This document shows positions 1-8,402 of a stretch of DNA of 64,000 bases, in pieces. A program made the translations under genes and the position numbers. The stretch is from Azovibrio restrictus DSM 23866 (lineage in GTDB: Bacteria > Pseudomonadota > Gammaproteobacteria > Burkholderiales > Rhodocyclaceae): assembly GCF_000429665.1 (NCBI RefSeq), contig NZ_AUCH01000018.1, positions 1 through 64,000 of the forward strand, written 5' to 3'. Within the stretch, counting starts at the first letter, position 1. Each line of letters starts with the position of its first letter. The notes beneath the pieces were generated by a model, which ran no database searches, had not been told where the DNA came from, and was given only the letters and a program-made list of their open reading frames with translations.

Positions 1-438
1 ACCTCCGAACCGACCGAACAGTTCAGCCTGACCGTGGGCGGCGTCACTGGCACCGGCACCATCCTGGATGATGACGGCACCCCTGGCATCACCCACGTGG
101 GCGACACCAACCCGGCCATTGACGGGGTCACCGTCAATGAAGGCGACGCAGCGGTCTTTACCGTCAATCTCTCCAACCCCAGCAGCACGGCCACCACCTT
201 CGCCCTGACCTTGAGCGACGGCACTGCCGTCCTGGGCGGCGACTACACGGCCAACCTGAGCTTCACCAACGGCGTCAGCTACGACCCGGCCACCGGCCTG
301 GTGACCGTACCCGCCAACGTGACCAGCTTTACGGTGACGGTGCCGACGGTGGAAGACAGCACTTCCGAGCCGACGGAACAGTTCAGCCTCACCGTAGGCG
401 GCGTCACCGGCACCGGCACCATCCTGGACGATGACGTG
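1..438 (+). repeat. Near-identical Calx-beta repeat units inside the adhesin gene
   Basis: The DNA from about 1 to 90 recurs with few changes at about 361-438 (Ser-Glu-Pro-Thr-Glu-Gln-Phe-Ser-Leu followed by TGTGTILDDD). A more diverged third copy lies at about 1858-1944. The unit is roughly 350 bases. Such repeats in RTX adhesins expand and contract by recombination, so copy number may vary between isolates and short-read assemblies may collapse it. Confidence 0.75.
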
Positions 439-3400
439 GCCGACCTGGGTGAAGTGGCAGCGACTCCGGAGGACACTCCCCTGTCCGGGAATGTGCTGGA
501 TAACGCCAGCACCCCGGTGGGCACCCTGGAGGTCACCGGCTTCTCCGTGGCGGGGCTGGCCGGCAGCTACGCTCCGGGTCAGACGGCCACGGTCAATGGC
601 GTCGGCACCTTTACCCTGGACAGCCTGGGCAACTACACCTTCACGCCGCACGAGGATTACGCCGGTCCTGTGCCCACCGTGACCTACACGGTCAGCAACG
701 GTGGCAGCAGTACCGACTCCACCCTGGAGCTTTCGGTGACCCCGGTGGCGGATGTGCCCGACGTGACCCTGGTGCTCGGCACCCCGGTCCCGGTCAGCAC
801 CACCATCGACAGCAGCAATGTCGGTCAAGTGGGGCAGGGCTACACGGTGACTGCCTACAACCCCAATGGCAGCCTTGGCACCGTGAGTACGGTCAGTGGT
901 CAGGGCAGTGGCGGCTTGGTGAGCGGCTTCGGTGTCGCGGGGGCGGCTTCCGGCGCCGATGGGGAAGTCGGCTATGCCAACAACAGTGCTGAAAAGCTGG
1001 TGGTGAATTTCACCACTCCGGTCACCAGCGCCACCGTGCAGCTGGCCTGGCTCAGCGCCACCGAGCGGGCCAGCTACACCCTCTATGACGCCGGTGGCAA
1101 CGTGATCGGCTCCGGCCAGGTCCAGGGCGTTACCGACGTGATCGACTCCCCCTTCGTGCTCACCGGCGCCAATGGGGCGGAAATCAGCCGCATCGAGTTC
1201 AGCGCGCCCAGATCCGGCGATGACTACCTGGTGCACTCCATCACCTTCAACACGGCGGCCACCTACCCGGTGACCCTTACCGCCACGCCGACGGACATCG
1301 ACTATTCCGAGTCCGTGCTTTCCGTCACCGTTTCCGTGCCTGCCGGCGCGACCCTCTCTGCGGGTACCGACAACGGCAATGGCACCTGGACCCTGCCCCT
1401 GGTGAGCAGCGGCGCCTACACGGTGACAGTGGATCCGGTCACCCAGGCCGTGAGCATCAGCGGCCTCAGCCTGACCGTACCCAACGGGGTGGCGGGAACC
1501 ATCACGGCGGTGGCCACGGTTCAGGATGGTGTCGATACGGAAGTGGGTTCCGCCTCCGTCACGGTGCTGGGAGACCACACGGTGATCGGCATCGTCCATG
1601 TGGGCGGCAGCTCTGCCGGGGTCACCAACGTGACCGTGGATGAAGGGAATGCGGCCGTATTCACGGTGAATCTGAGCGGCAGCAGTCCCACGCCCACCAG
1701 CTTTGCCCTGAGCCTGGCGGAAGGAACCGCCACCCAGGGTGAGGACTACAACGCCAACCTGAGCTTTAGCAACGGGGTCACCTACGATGCCGCCACGGGC
1801 AAGATCACTGTGCCGGCCGGGGTGAGCAGCTTCACTGTGAGCGTGCCGACCCTGAACGACAGCGTGCCCGAGCCGAGCCAGACCTTCTCCCTCACCGTGG
1901 GCGGCATCACCGGCACCGGCACCATCCTGGACAACGACGGCACCATCGTCATCGGTGGCGGCGGCGGTGGCCAGGATAACGGCGACAACACGATCGGCGG
2001 CACCAGCGGCAGTGACGTGCTGCTCGGCGACGTGGGCGGCTCCCTGACCACCTCCATGGCCGCCACCAACTACAACATCTCCCTGATCGTGGATGTGTCC
2101 GGCAGCATGTCCAATGCTTCCGGTGAGCCCGGGCTGACCCGGATGGCGCTGACCAAGCAGGCCCTGGAGAACTTCGCCGACAAGCTGCTGGATCACGATG
2201 GCATCATCAACCTGCAGATGGTGGCTTTCTCCAGCGGCGCCAGCACCACGGTGAACATCAACAACCTGAGCGCCAGCAACATCCAGACGCTGCTGGACGC
2301 CATCGACGCCCTGGCGGCCAGCGGCGGCACCAACTACGAGGCCGCCTTCAACCAGGCCGTGGCCTGGTTCAATGCCCAGACCTCGGCCGGGTACAACGCG
2401 GCAGCCGACTATGAAAACGTCACCTACTTCCTGACGGACGGAGACCCGACCTTCTATCTGGACGACAGTGGTACCGTCCAGGGACCTGGCAATTCGACCA
2501 CCTACGCCACCCTGCTGAACTCCGTGGAGGCCTTCGCCCCCCTGAGCGCCGTGAGCACGGTGAACGGCATCGGCATCGGCAGCGGCGTCAACGAAAACTA
2601 CCTGCGCTTCTTCGACAACAGCGCGGTGACGGGTAATGCCAGCGCCACCTTCTCCGGCACCGAGTCCATCGTCCTGGCCAGCTTCACCGGTACCAGCCCC
2701 GGCCAGCTGGGCAGTATCTCCGCCTGGACCACCACGGGCTCCGGCACGGCCACCATCTCCAACAGCCGGCTCAACATCACCGATCCCAACGGTGGTGGCG
2801 CCACCGTGGTCACCAGCGCCCCGGTGACGGTGACCGAGGCCCAGAGCCAGTCCTACTTCACCTTCGATTTCGCCACCAGTTCCTGGAACAATGCCGATCG
2901 GCTCAACTGGCAGCTCCAGCGTCTGGGCGACAACGGTTGGGAAACCGTGAGCAGTGCCACCCTGAGCTCTGGGGCCACGGATGTGACCACGGCGGCCGTG
3001 GGCGCGGGCCAGTACCGCTTCGTGTTCAGCGTGACCGACAATTCCAGCGGTAGCGGCTCGGCCCAGGCCCGGATCACCGACATCCGCCTGGAAGTGCCCA
3101 ACATCGTCGAAGGGACGGTGGGGGCTCCCGAGATCGTCAATAACGCCAGCCAGTTCGCCGCGGCTCTGGAAGGCAGCTCCACCGGGCTGGAACTGGTGCC
3201 GGTCGGCAATGACACGGTCAGCGGCGGTGACGGCAACGACATCATCTTTGGTGACGTGATCAACACCGACAGCCTGCCCTGGGGTGTGGGTGGCAATCCG
3301 GCACGGCCTGCCGACCTGCTGGACGGTTCCGGCGTCAGCGCCCTGGAAACCTTCCTGACCCTGCGCAACGGCAGCGCCCCGACGGAACAGGAGCTGTACG

Positions 3401-3927
3401 ACTACATCCGCGCCAACCACGAGCAGTTCAACGTGGCGGGCGACGCCCGGGGAGGCAACGACACCCTGGATGGTGGTGCCGGGGACGACATCCTCTATGG
3501 CCAGGGCGGCAATGACCACCTGACCGGCGGGGCTGGCAACGACCTGATGTACGGCGGCCTGGGGGCGGACACCTTCGCCTGGGAGCTGCACGACCAGGGC
3601 ACGCCCGGCAAGCCGGCGGTGGACACGGTCATGGACTTCGATACGACCAGCAACTCCGACAAGCTGGACCTGCGCGACCTGCTGGTGGGCGAGCAGCACA
3701 CTGGCAACGATGTGGGCAACCTGATGGACTACCTGCATTTCGAAGTCAATGCCCAGGGCAGCACCGTGGTGCAGATCAGCACCTCCGGCGCCTTCTCCAG
3801 CGGCTACAGCGAGACTGCCGTGGATCAGAGCATCATCCTGAACGGGGTGGATCTGGTCAGCGGCGCCGGCGACCAGCAGCAGATCATTCAGGACCTGCTG
3901 ACCCGGGGCAAGCTCGTGGCCGACTAA
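1..3927 (+). CDS. RTX/Calx-beta/VWA large adhesin, C-terminal part (5' truncated by window)
   Basis: The reading frame is open from base 1, so only about 1,308 C-terminal residues of a larger surface protein are present. Counting codons from base 1, residues 1-145 and about 530-650 hold Calx-beta-like repeats ending in TGTGTILDDDG-type motifs. A cadherin-like stretch follows at about 145-240. A von Willebrand A domain with the MIDAS motif DVSGSMS lies at about 690-880. Glycine/aspartate RTX nonapeptides (GGDGNDIIFGD, GGAGDDILYGQ, GGAGNDLMYGG) sit at about 1070-1190. The tail after these is typical of type I secretion substrates. By family analogy this is a LapA-like calcium-binding adhesin for attachment or biofilm formation, exported by an ABC/MFP/OMP system not in this window. 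A strong terminator follows directly. Confidence 0.9.
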   Translation, partial: TSEPTEQFSLTVGGVTGTGTILDDDGTPGITHVGDTNPAIDGVTVNEGDAAVFTVNLSNPSSTATTFALTLSDGTAVLGGDYTANLSFTNGVSYDPATGLVTVPANVTSFTVTVPTVEDSTSEPTEQFSLTVGGVTGTGTILDDDVADLGEVAATPEDTPLSGNVLDNASTPVGTLEVTGFSVAGLAGSYAPGQTATVNGVGTFTLDSLGNYTFTPHEDYAGPVPTVTYTVSNGGSSTDSTLELSVTPVADVPDVTLVLGTPVPVSTTIDSSNVGQVGQGYTVTAYNPNGSLGTVSTVSGQGSGGLVSGFGVAGAASGADGEVGYANNSAEKLVVNFTTPVTSATVQLAWLSATERASYTLYDAGGNVIGSGQVQGVTDVIDSPFVLTGANGAEISRIEFSAPRSGDDYLVHSITFNTAATYPVTLTATPTDIDYSESVLSVTVSVPAGATLSAGTDNGNGTWTLPLVSSGAYTVTVDPVTQAVSISGLSLTVPNGVAGTITAVATVQDGVDTEVGSASVTVLGDHTVIGIVHVGGSSAGVTNVTVDEGNAAVFTVNLSGSSPTPTSFALSLAEGTATQGEDYNANLSFSNGVTYDAATGKITVPAGVSSFTVSVPTLNDSVPEPSQTFSLTVGGITGTGTILDNDGTIVIGGGGGGQDNGDNTIGGTSGSDVLLGDVGGSLTTSMAATNYNISLIVDVSGSMSNASGEPGLTRMALTKQALENFADKLLDHDGIINLQMVAFSSGASTTVNINNLSASNIQTLLDAIDALAASGGTNYEAAFNQAVAWFNAQTSAGYNAAADYENVTYFLTDGDPTFYLDDSGTVQGPGNSTTYATLLNSVEAFAPLSAVSTVNGIGIGSGVNENYLRFFDNSAVTGNASATFSGTESIVLASFTGTSPGQLGSISAWTTTGSGTATISNSRLNITDPNGGGATVVTSAPVTVTEAQSQSYFTFDFATSSWNNADRLNWQLQRLGDNGWETVSSATLSSGATDVTTAAVGAGQYRFVFSVTDNSSGSGSAQARITDIRLEVPNIVEGTVGAPEIVNNASQFAAALEGSSTGLELVPVGNDTVSGGDGNDIIFGDVINTDSLPWGVGGNPARPADLLDGSGVSALETFLTLRNGSAPTEQELYDYIRANHEQFNVAGDARGGNDTLDGGAGDDILYGQGGNDHLTGGAGNDLMYGGLGADTFAWELHDQGTPGKPAVDTVMDFDTTSNSDKLDLRDLLVGEQHTGNDVGNLMDYLHFEVNAQGSTVVQISTSGAFSSGYSETAVDQSIILNGVDLVSGAGDQQQIIQDLLTRGKLVAD

Positions 3928-3954
3928 GGCCCGTCAGGCGCCTGCCAGGCCCAG

Positions 3955-3983
3955 AGCCCCCGGGAAACCGGGGGCTTTTTTTC
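3955..3983 (+). terminator. Rho-independent terminator of the adhesin gene
   Basis: A perfect 9-bp stem (AGCCCCCGG / CCGGGGGCT) around a GAAA loop is followed by seven T residues, 28 bases after the adhesin stop codon. Confidence 0.93.
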
Positions 3984-4002
3984 AACCTTAAAACCTCAGT
4001 TA

Positions 4003-4165
4003 AACCACAGAGGCACAGAGACGCCGAGGAAAAACAAAGACTTGTCCTGGAAGGCCAGGTCACTTTCTAGGTGAGCGCAGAAGATAATGCAAGCCATTGT
4101 TTTTTTGAACTTCTCTGTGTCTTTGTGTCTTTGTGTCTCTGTGGTGAGGTTTTTAGGTTCGATCT
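4003..4165. repeat. CACAGAG-type dispersed inverted repeat, full copy
   Basis: The left arm (4003-4035, ACCACAGAGGCACAGAGACG) and right arm (about 4112-4150, TCTCTGTGTCTTTGTGTC...CTCTGTGGT) are complementary and would close a long hairpin with a central segment of about 80 bases. The same arms occur at 16.3, 29.0-29.6 and 48.6 kb. It lies between the adhesin terminator and the nifS terminator. Short reading frames inside it (translations such as LCLCGS or NHRDTE) are artefacts of the repeat. The rest of the 3928-4290 gap holds only the two terminators. Confidence 0.8.
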
Positions 4166-4219
4166 GTGTTTTCCTGCCGCGTCGCCAGCCCCCTGCCCCG
4201 GGCTCGGCAGACCCGAAAC

Positions 4220-4260
4220 AAAAAAAATCCCCGGGGCGTCTTGCGACGGCCGCCGGGGGA
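4220..4260 (-). terminator. Terminator downstream of nifS
   Basis: Read on the minus strand, a GC-rich stem (CCCCGG / CCGGGG, with an inner CGTC-GCAA-GACG hairpin) is followed by eight T residues, about 30 bases after the nifS stop. Confidence 0.8.
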
Positions 4261-4290
4261 GGAGAGGACTGCTGCTGAAAACTGGCTGGG

Positions 4291-5499
4291 TCAGGCGTAG
4301 GCCGGGGCGAAAGCCTGTTCCGGGTTGGTGAGGGGGCCCTTTTCGGTCCAGTAGGGGGAGAGCTTGCGCAGCTGGGCGATGATGGGGGGCACGGCCTCGA
4401 TCACCCGGTCCACTTCCGCCTCGGTGGTGTAGCGGGACAGGGAGAAGCGGATGGTGCCGTGGGCTGCCGTGTAGGGGATGCCCATGGCGCGCATGACGTG
4501 GGAGGGCTCCAGGGAGCCGGAAGTGCAGGCGGAGCCGGAGCTGCAGGCGATGCCCACCTTGTTCAGGAGCAGCAGGATGGCTTCCCCTTCCACGTACTCG
4601 AAGGCGATGTTGCTGGTGTTGGGCAGGCGGTTGCTCACGTCGCCGGTGGCGAAGGCGTGGGTGACCTGGGCCAGGATGCCCTGCTCCAGCTTGTCGCGCA
4701 GGCGCTTCACCTCGGTGTTTTCATGGCCCATGTGTTCCAGGGCCAGCTCGGCGGCCTTGCCCAGGGCGACGATGGCCGGGGCGTTCTCGGTGCCGGCCCG
4801 GCGACCCCGCTCCTGGTGGCCGCCGCGCAGCAGGGGCCTAAAACGGCAGCCGCGGCGCAGGTAGAGGACGCCGATGCCCTTGGGGGCGTGCAGCTTGTGG
4901 CCGGAGAGGGAGAGCATGTCGATCTTGCTCTGCTTCAGGTTCATGGGGATCTTGCCCACGGCCTGCACCGCGTCCGTATGGAACATGATGCCCTTGGCGG
5001 CAGCCAGTTCCGCCATTTCTTCCACCGGGAACAGGGTGCCGGTCTCGTTGTTGGCCCACATCACCGAGACGATGGCCACCCGGTCGTTCAACAGGGCCTT
5101 GTATTCGTCCAGGTCCAGGCGGCCCTTCTTGTCCACCTTCAGCTTGTGCACGATGTAGCCTTCCTTCTCCAGCCAGTCGCACAGGGTCAGGATGGCCGGG
5201 TGCTCGACCACGGTGGTGATCACCGTGTTGCGCTCCGGCTGGGCCTTGAGGGCGGAGAGGATGGCGGTGGAGTCGGATTCGGTGCCGCAGGAGGTGAAGA
5301 TGATCTCCGAATCATGCTCGGCCCCCAGCAGGGTCTGGAGCTGCTGCCGGGCCTGCTTCAGGGCCTTGCCCACCTGGCTGCCGAAGGCATGGATGGAGGA
5401 GGGGTTGCCGAAATGCTCGGTGAAGAAGGGAAGCATGGCTTCCACCGTGGCGGGGTCCACCCGGGTGGTGGCATTGTTGTCCAGATAGATGGGTTCCAT
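4291..5499 (-). CDS. nifS: NifS cysteine desulfurase
   Basis: This PLP enzyme takes sulfur from L-cysteine for Fe-S cluster assembly on NifU, for nitrogenase maturation. The 402-residue length is normal. Chosen from ATG 5499 (MEPIYLDNNATTRV), it has the PLP lysine K202 in SLSGHKLHAPKG and the catalytic cysteine C325 in CSSGSACTSGS, the same positions as in the Azotobacter enzyme. An in-frame extension to 5583 adds 28 non-conserved residues that overlap the end of nifU and is rejected. It lies 34 bases after nifU as the last gene of iscA-nifU-nifS and is followed by a terminator. nifV, often next to nifS, is absent here. Confidence 0.97.
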   Translation of the reverse strand: MEPIYLDNNATTRVDPATVEAMLPFFTEHFGNPSSIHAFGSQVGKALKQARQQLQTLLGAEHDSEIIFTSCGTESDSTAILSALKAQPERNTVITTVVEHPAILTLCDWLEKEGYIVHKLKVDKKGRLDLDEYKALLNDRVAIVSVMWANNETGTLFPVEEMAELAAAKGIMFHTDAVQAVGKIPMNLKQSKIDMLSLSGHKLHAPKGIGVLYLRRGCRFRPLLRGGHQERGRRAGTENAPAIVALGKAAELALEHMGHENTEVKRLRDKLEQGILAQVTHAFATGDVSNRLPNTSNIAFEYVEGEAILLLLNKVGIACSSGSACTSGSLEPSHVMRAMGIPYTAAHGTIRFSLSRYTTEAEVDRVIEAVPPIIAQLRKLSPYWTEKGPLTNPEQAFAPAYA

Positions 5500-5533
5500 G
5501 GCGATTCCTGTTCGGTCGGGGTTGGGGTGGGGC

Positions 5534-6454
5534 TCAGGCCTCTGTAGGCATGTAGGACACGGGCAGGACCTGCACCAGCTCACCCAGGGTTTCGATCATC
5601 TTCTGCTGGATGCCGCCCAGGGTGGCCGCTTCCATCATGCAACCGGAGCAGGCGCCCTTGAGGCTCACGTAGATGTGCTTGCCCTGGACTTCCACCAGCT
5701 CCACGTCCCCGTGGTCCCGCTGCAGCATGGGGCGCACGGATTCCAGCACTTCCTCGATCTTCTTGATCCGCTGCACGCTGGTGAGCTTGATGGGGGCGGT
5801 GGGGGCCGGGGCGACCGGCGCTGCCGCAGCCTTGGGGGCGGGTTCGATCTGCACCAGGGGGGGCGACACTTCGCCGGGACCGGCCCGCTCGGCCTTGACC
5901 TTGGCCAGGATTTCCTCGATGCCTTCATGACAGGCCGCGCAGCCGCCGCCGGCCTTGGTGTAGAAGGTGACTTCTTCCACCGTGTGCAGGTTGTTGGCCT
6001 TGACCACGTCCTCGATCATGACCGCGTCGATGGCGAAGCACTTGCAGATCAGGGCGCCTTCCTCGTGGTCGTCGGACCAGACCTCGCCCCGGTAGTTGGC
6101 CACGGCGGCCTGCAGGGCTTCACGGCCCATCACCGAGCAGTGCATCTTCTCGGGGGGCAGACCGTCGAGGAAGTCGGCGATGTCCTGGTTGGACACCTTG
6201 AGGGCCTCATCCAGGGTCTTGCCCTTGATCATCTCGGTCAGGGCCGAGGAGGAGGCGATGGCGGAGCCGCAGCCGAAGGTCTGGAAGTGCGCATCCTCGA
6301 TCACCTCGGTTTCCGGGTTGACCTTGAGCATCAGCCGCAGGGCGTCGCCGCACTGGATGGAACCCACGTCGCCGATACCGTTGGCCTCTTCCAGGGGGCC
6401 GGAATTGCGGGGGTTGAAGAAGTGTTCACGAACCTTGTCAGAATATTCCCACAT
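5534..6454 (-). CDS. nifU: NifU Fe-S cluster assembly scaffold
   Basis: NifU is the scaffold on which clusters are built with sulfur from NifS before transfer to NifH and the NifEN/NifDK system. The 306-residue protein has all three classical parts. The N-terminal IscU-like domain has C35, C62 and C106. The central [2Fe-2S] BFD-type domain has the CKCF and CAAC motifs. A proline/alanine-rich linker leads to the C-terminal Nfu domain with GACSGCMMEAATLGG. The start is ATG 6454, preceded by AAGGAG. The upstream in-frame ATG at 6490 would run into the 3' end of iscA. Confidence 0.97.
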   Translation of the reverse strand: MWEYSDKVREHFFNPRNSGPLEEANGIGDVGSIQCGDALRLMLKVNPETEVIEDAHFQTFGCGSAIASSSALTEMIKGKTLDEALKVSNQDIADFLDGLPPEKMHCSVMGREALQAAVANYRGEVWSDDHEEGALICKCFAIDAVMIEDVVKANNLHTVEEVTFYTKAGGGCAACHEGIEEILAKVKAERAGPGEVSPPLVQIEPAPKAAAAPVAPAPTAPIKLTSVQRIKKIEEVLESVRPMLQRDHGDVELVEVQGKHIYVSLKGACSGCMMEAATLGGIQQKMIETLGELVQVLPVSYMPTEA

Positions 6455-6467
6455 GACTTGAGTCTCC

Positions 6468-6791
6468 TTAGACCGAGAAAGATTGGCCACAGGAACACTG
6501 GGCGCTGGCGTTGGGGTTGTCGAACTTGAAACCGGTATGGGTGAGGCTGTCGATGAAATCGATATGGACGTTGTCGATCATCGGGTGGGTGAAGGGATCC
6601 ACGAGGATCTTGATGCCTTCCACCTCGATTTCCCAATCGTCCTCGGCCTTTTCCGCCTCCAGGCGCATGCCGTACTGGAAGCCGGAGCAACCGCCGCCGG
6701 AAATCATCAGGCGCAGCCCGGCCACAGGGGTTTCGGAGCCGCGAATGAAGCGCTGGATGGCTTTCACGGCATTCGGGGTCAGGTTGATCAT
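6468..6791 (-). CDS. iscA: nif-specific IscA/HesB-like A-type Fe-S carrier
   Basis: This 107-residue A-type carrier has the three conserved cysteines: C35 in SGGGCSGFQYG and the C-terminal CSCGQSF pair. It probably shuttles iron or clusters between NifU and targets, and corresponds to the IscA-nif gene located next to nifUS in Azotobacter. It is the first gene of the iscA-nifU-nifS unit, 13 bases before nifU. A -24/-12 promoter lies 38 bases upstream of its ATG and a NifA-type site lies beyond that. Confidence 0.93.
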   Translation of the reverse strand: MINLTPNAVKAIQRFIRGSETPVAGLRLMISGGGCSGFQYGMRLEAEKAEDDWEIEVEGIKILVDPFTHPMIDNVHIDFIDSLTHTGFKFDNPNASAQCSCGQSFSV

Positions 6792-6828
6792 TTTTATTTC
6801 TCCGGTGTCAGGGGGGTACGCCTATTCA

Positions 6829-6843
6829 GCAAGTGCCGTGCCA
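6829..6843 (-). promoter_or_regulatory. Sigma54 (-24/-12) promoter of iscA-nifU-nifS
   Basis: On the minus strand the sequence reads TGGCACG-GCAC-TTGC, an exact match to the consensus TGGCACG-N4-TTGC, 38 bases before the iscA start codon. Confidence 0.92.
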
Positions 6844-6894
6844 AGAAATAAATTTCTTGTAAAACAGTGGTTTGAATGTTTGTGGCGGGGGGCT

Positions 6895-6910
6895 TGTCGT
6901 TTTTCTGACA
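6895..6910 (-). promoter_or_regulatory. NifA-type upstream activator site for iscA-nifUS
   Basis: The sequence TGT-CGTTTTTCTG-ACA is an exact TGT-N10-ACA match, about 50 bases upstream of the -24 element. It lies in the 230-base space before the end of the nifE operon, which otherwise holds nothing recognisable. Confidence 0.7.
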
Positions 6911-7021
6911 GCGCCCGTGAGCTGGACTGGTGCCCATGCCCCTGATGGGTGCATGGTTTCTCGGAGGGCAAGCGGGGAAAGCGAGGGGGAATGGAAGGGC
7001 CGGAGTCCGGCCCTGGCGGGC

Positions 7022-7444
7022 TCAGCCCAGGACGTGCTCGTAGGCCCGCCGCATCAGCTCCAGCTCCACCTGGGGCAGGCCCCGGGCTTCGGTGATGGTG
7101 ATGAAGCGGCCGTCCCGGGTCTCGGCGGCGGCAAAGGGCGGGTCTATGGTGGTGAAGTAAGCCAGCAGCACCGGAATGTCGCCTTCCGGACTGGCCACCC
7201 AGGCGGAGAACTCGGCGGCCCCTTCGATGCTGCCCGGGGGCAGCCCCAGGTAGGCTTCGGCTTCCAGCAGGAAGCCGGCGGGCAGCACGTGGGTTTCCGG
7301 GTGGCTGTCCGGCGGCTGCAGCCGGGCCCCTTCGGGCAGGGGGGTGAGCAGCAGCATGCCGGCCGGCAGGCGCAGATAGCGCAGGCGGCCGCTGGTCTTC
7401 TGTTTGTGCAGCAGCAGCATGCGGGGCGTGGGCAGGGCGCTCAT
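7022..7444 (-). CDS. Uncharacterised protein, last gene of the nifE operon
   Basis: This 140-residue protein is not recognised by family. It starts at ATG 7444, four bases after the preceding gene, so it is almost certainly translated with it. The sequence is soluble-looking, with no signal peptide or membrane segment and no cysteine. It has an acidic aromatic stretch (VLLAYFTTIDPPFAAAE) and a C-terminal helix (LPQVELELMRRAYEHVLG). Location in a sigma54/NifA operon with nifE, nifN and nifX suggests an accessory nitrogen-fixation role, but nothing in the sequence shows which one. A longer in-frame extension to 7708 lies inside the upstream gene and is rejected. Confidence 0.75.
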   Translation of the reverse strand: MSALPTPRMLLLHKQKTSGRLRYLRLPAGMLLLTPLPEGARLQPPDSHPETHVLPAGFLLEAEAYLGLPPGSIEGAAEFSAWVASPEGDIPVLLAYFTTIDPPFAAAETRDGRFITITEARGLPQVELELMRRAYEHVLG

Positions 7445-7448
7445 GGCT

Positions 7449-7835
7449 TCAGTCCGGCAGGGCCAGCAGCACTGGCTCGCTCTTGAGTTTGTCGGTGGTG
7501 CCCCAGACGTGGATGGCCTCGATGAACTGGCCGGCCAGGGTGGGATGGGGCGCGAGAATCTGGTATTCGGCGAAGACCCGCTGGTCGGGAAAACAGGTGA
7601 TGGTGCCGTACCGGGCGCCATCCTTCCAGGTGCCCACCAGGCTCTGCTCGCCGGAATAGGGGTCGGTCTGCAGGGCGAAGCTGGCTTCGGACCAGTCGGG
7701 CCGGGCACCCAGGTCCACGCCCAGGCGGCTGGCCGCCTGGCGTAGATGGGCGCAGACGGCTGCCCCCAGGGGGGCGAGGGCCGTCCGCCGGGAATCCAGC
7801 TCCAGGGGTGCCGGTTCCCGGGCGGCGGCGCTCAT
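7449..7835 (-). CDS. Uncharacterised protein in the nifE operon, after fdxB
   Basis: This 128-residue protein starts at ATG 7835. Its start region overlaps the last codons of fdxB at 7844 by context only (gap 8 bases). It contains aromatic patches (GTWKDGARYGTITCFPDQRVFAEYQ; IEAIHVWGTTDKLKSEPVLLALPD) and one cysteine, so it is unlikely to bind a cluster alone. No signal peptide or transmembrane segment is visible. It is tightly packed between fdxB and another unknown gene, which points to a nif-associated function. I do not recognise a family. Confidence 0.75.
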   Translation of the reverse strand: MSAAAREPAPLELDSRRTALAPLGAAVCAHLRQAASRLGVDLGARPDWSEASFALQTDPYSGEQSLVGTWKDGARYGTITCFPDQRVFAEYQILAPHPTLAGQFIEAIHVWGTTDKLKSEPVLLALPD

Positions 7836-7843
7836 GGCAGGGC

Positions 7844-8131
7844 TCAGGCCAGGGCCGGAGAAGGTGCGTAGGTGTAGCACTTCTTGGGGCAGACCCGGTT
7901 GCAGGCGCCGCAGCCGATGCAGTCCTTGGCGTTCTTCAAGGTCATGACGGAGGCGTTGTTGTCATCGCCGTCGTCCAGTTCGTCCAGATCCTTTTCGATC
8001 AGGTCGAGGACGTCCCGGGGGCAGACCTTGTAGCAGCGGCCGCAGCCGATGCAGGTTTCCTGGTTGATCTCGGTGACGAACTCGGGGATCCAGACGGCGC
8101 CACCCAGGGTCAGGCCGGTGATGTTGGACAT
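7844..8131 (-). CDS. fdxB: FdxB-type nif-specific ferredoxin III (2x[4Fe-4S])
   Basis: This 95-residue protein has two cluster motifs: CIGCGRCYKVCP near residue 27, and CIGCGACNRVCPKKC near residue 70. They are separated by an acidic loop (EKDLDELDDGDDNN). Length and layout match the nif-specific ferredoxin III family, which probably donates low-potential electrons for cofactor synthesis or nitrogenase. It sits after the DUF683 gene in the nifENX operon, the usual place. Confidence 0.93.
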   Translation of the reverse strand: MSNITGLTLGGAVWIPEFVTEINQETCIGCGRCYKVCPRDVLDLIEKDLDELDDGDDNNASVMTLKNAKDCIGCGACNRVCPKKCYTYAPSPALA

Positions 8132-8156
8132 GTGAAGCTCCTTTCTCTCGATGCAG

Positions 8157-8366
8157 TTAAGATTTTTGCGCTGCTTTCAGCTGGGCGTTGGCATCTGCCC
8201 AGGCCTTGCAAGCGTCAAAGGTGGATTGGGCAATGCCCGGGATTTCCTGGTAGGCGGCCGGCAAGCGGTCTTCTACCAGGTCATGAAGCTGGCCGGCCCA
8301 CTCCGACGCGACGCGTTTGAGTTTCTTGACTTCCTGGTCCAATGCCTTGAGTTCTTCTTCTGTCAT
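8157..8366 (-). CDS. DUF683 (CCE_0567-like) small helical nif protein
   Basis: The 69-residue, cysteine-free protein begins MTEEELKALDQEVKKLKRVA and consists of two long amphipathic helices, as expected for the DUF683 family. Members of this family occur directly after the NifX-associated gene in many nif operons and have been described as metal-binding helical hairpins. Its exact role in cofactor assembly is unknown. It is 25 bases upstream of fdxB and 36 bases downstream of the DUF269 gene. Confidence 0.88.
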   Translation of the reverse strand: MTEEELKALDQEVKKLKRVASEWAGQLHDLVEDRLPAAYQEIPGIAQSTFDACKAWADANAQLKAAQKS

Positions 8367-8402
8367 GGTGTGCTCCCTGATAAACCGGAGGTGTGCGGCC
8401 GC

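Noticed and set aside
4071..4331. Small plus-strand ORFs between the adhesin and nifS
   Set aside because: They translate the CACAGAG repeat arms and the nifS terminator region; similar peptides arise at every repeat copy.
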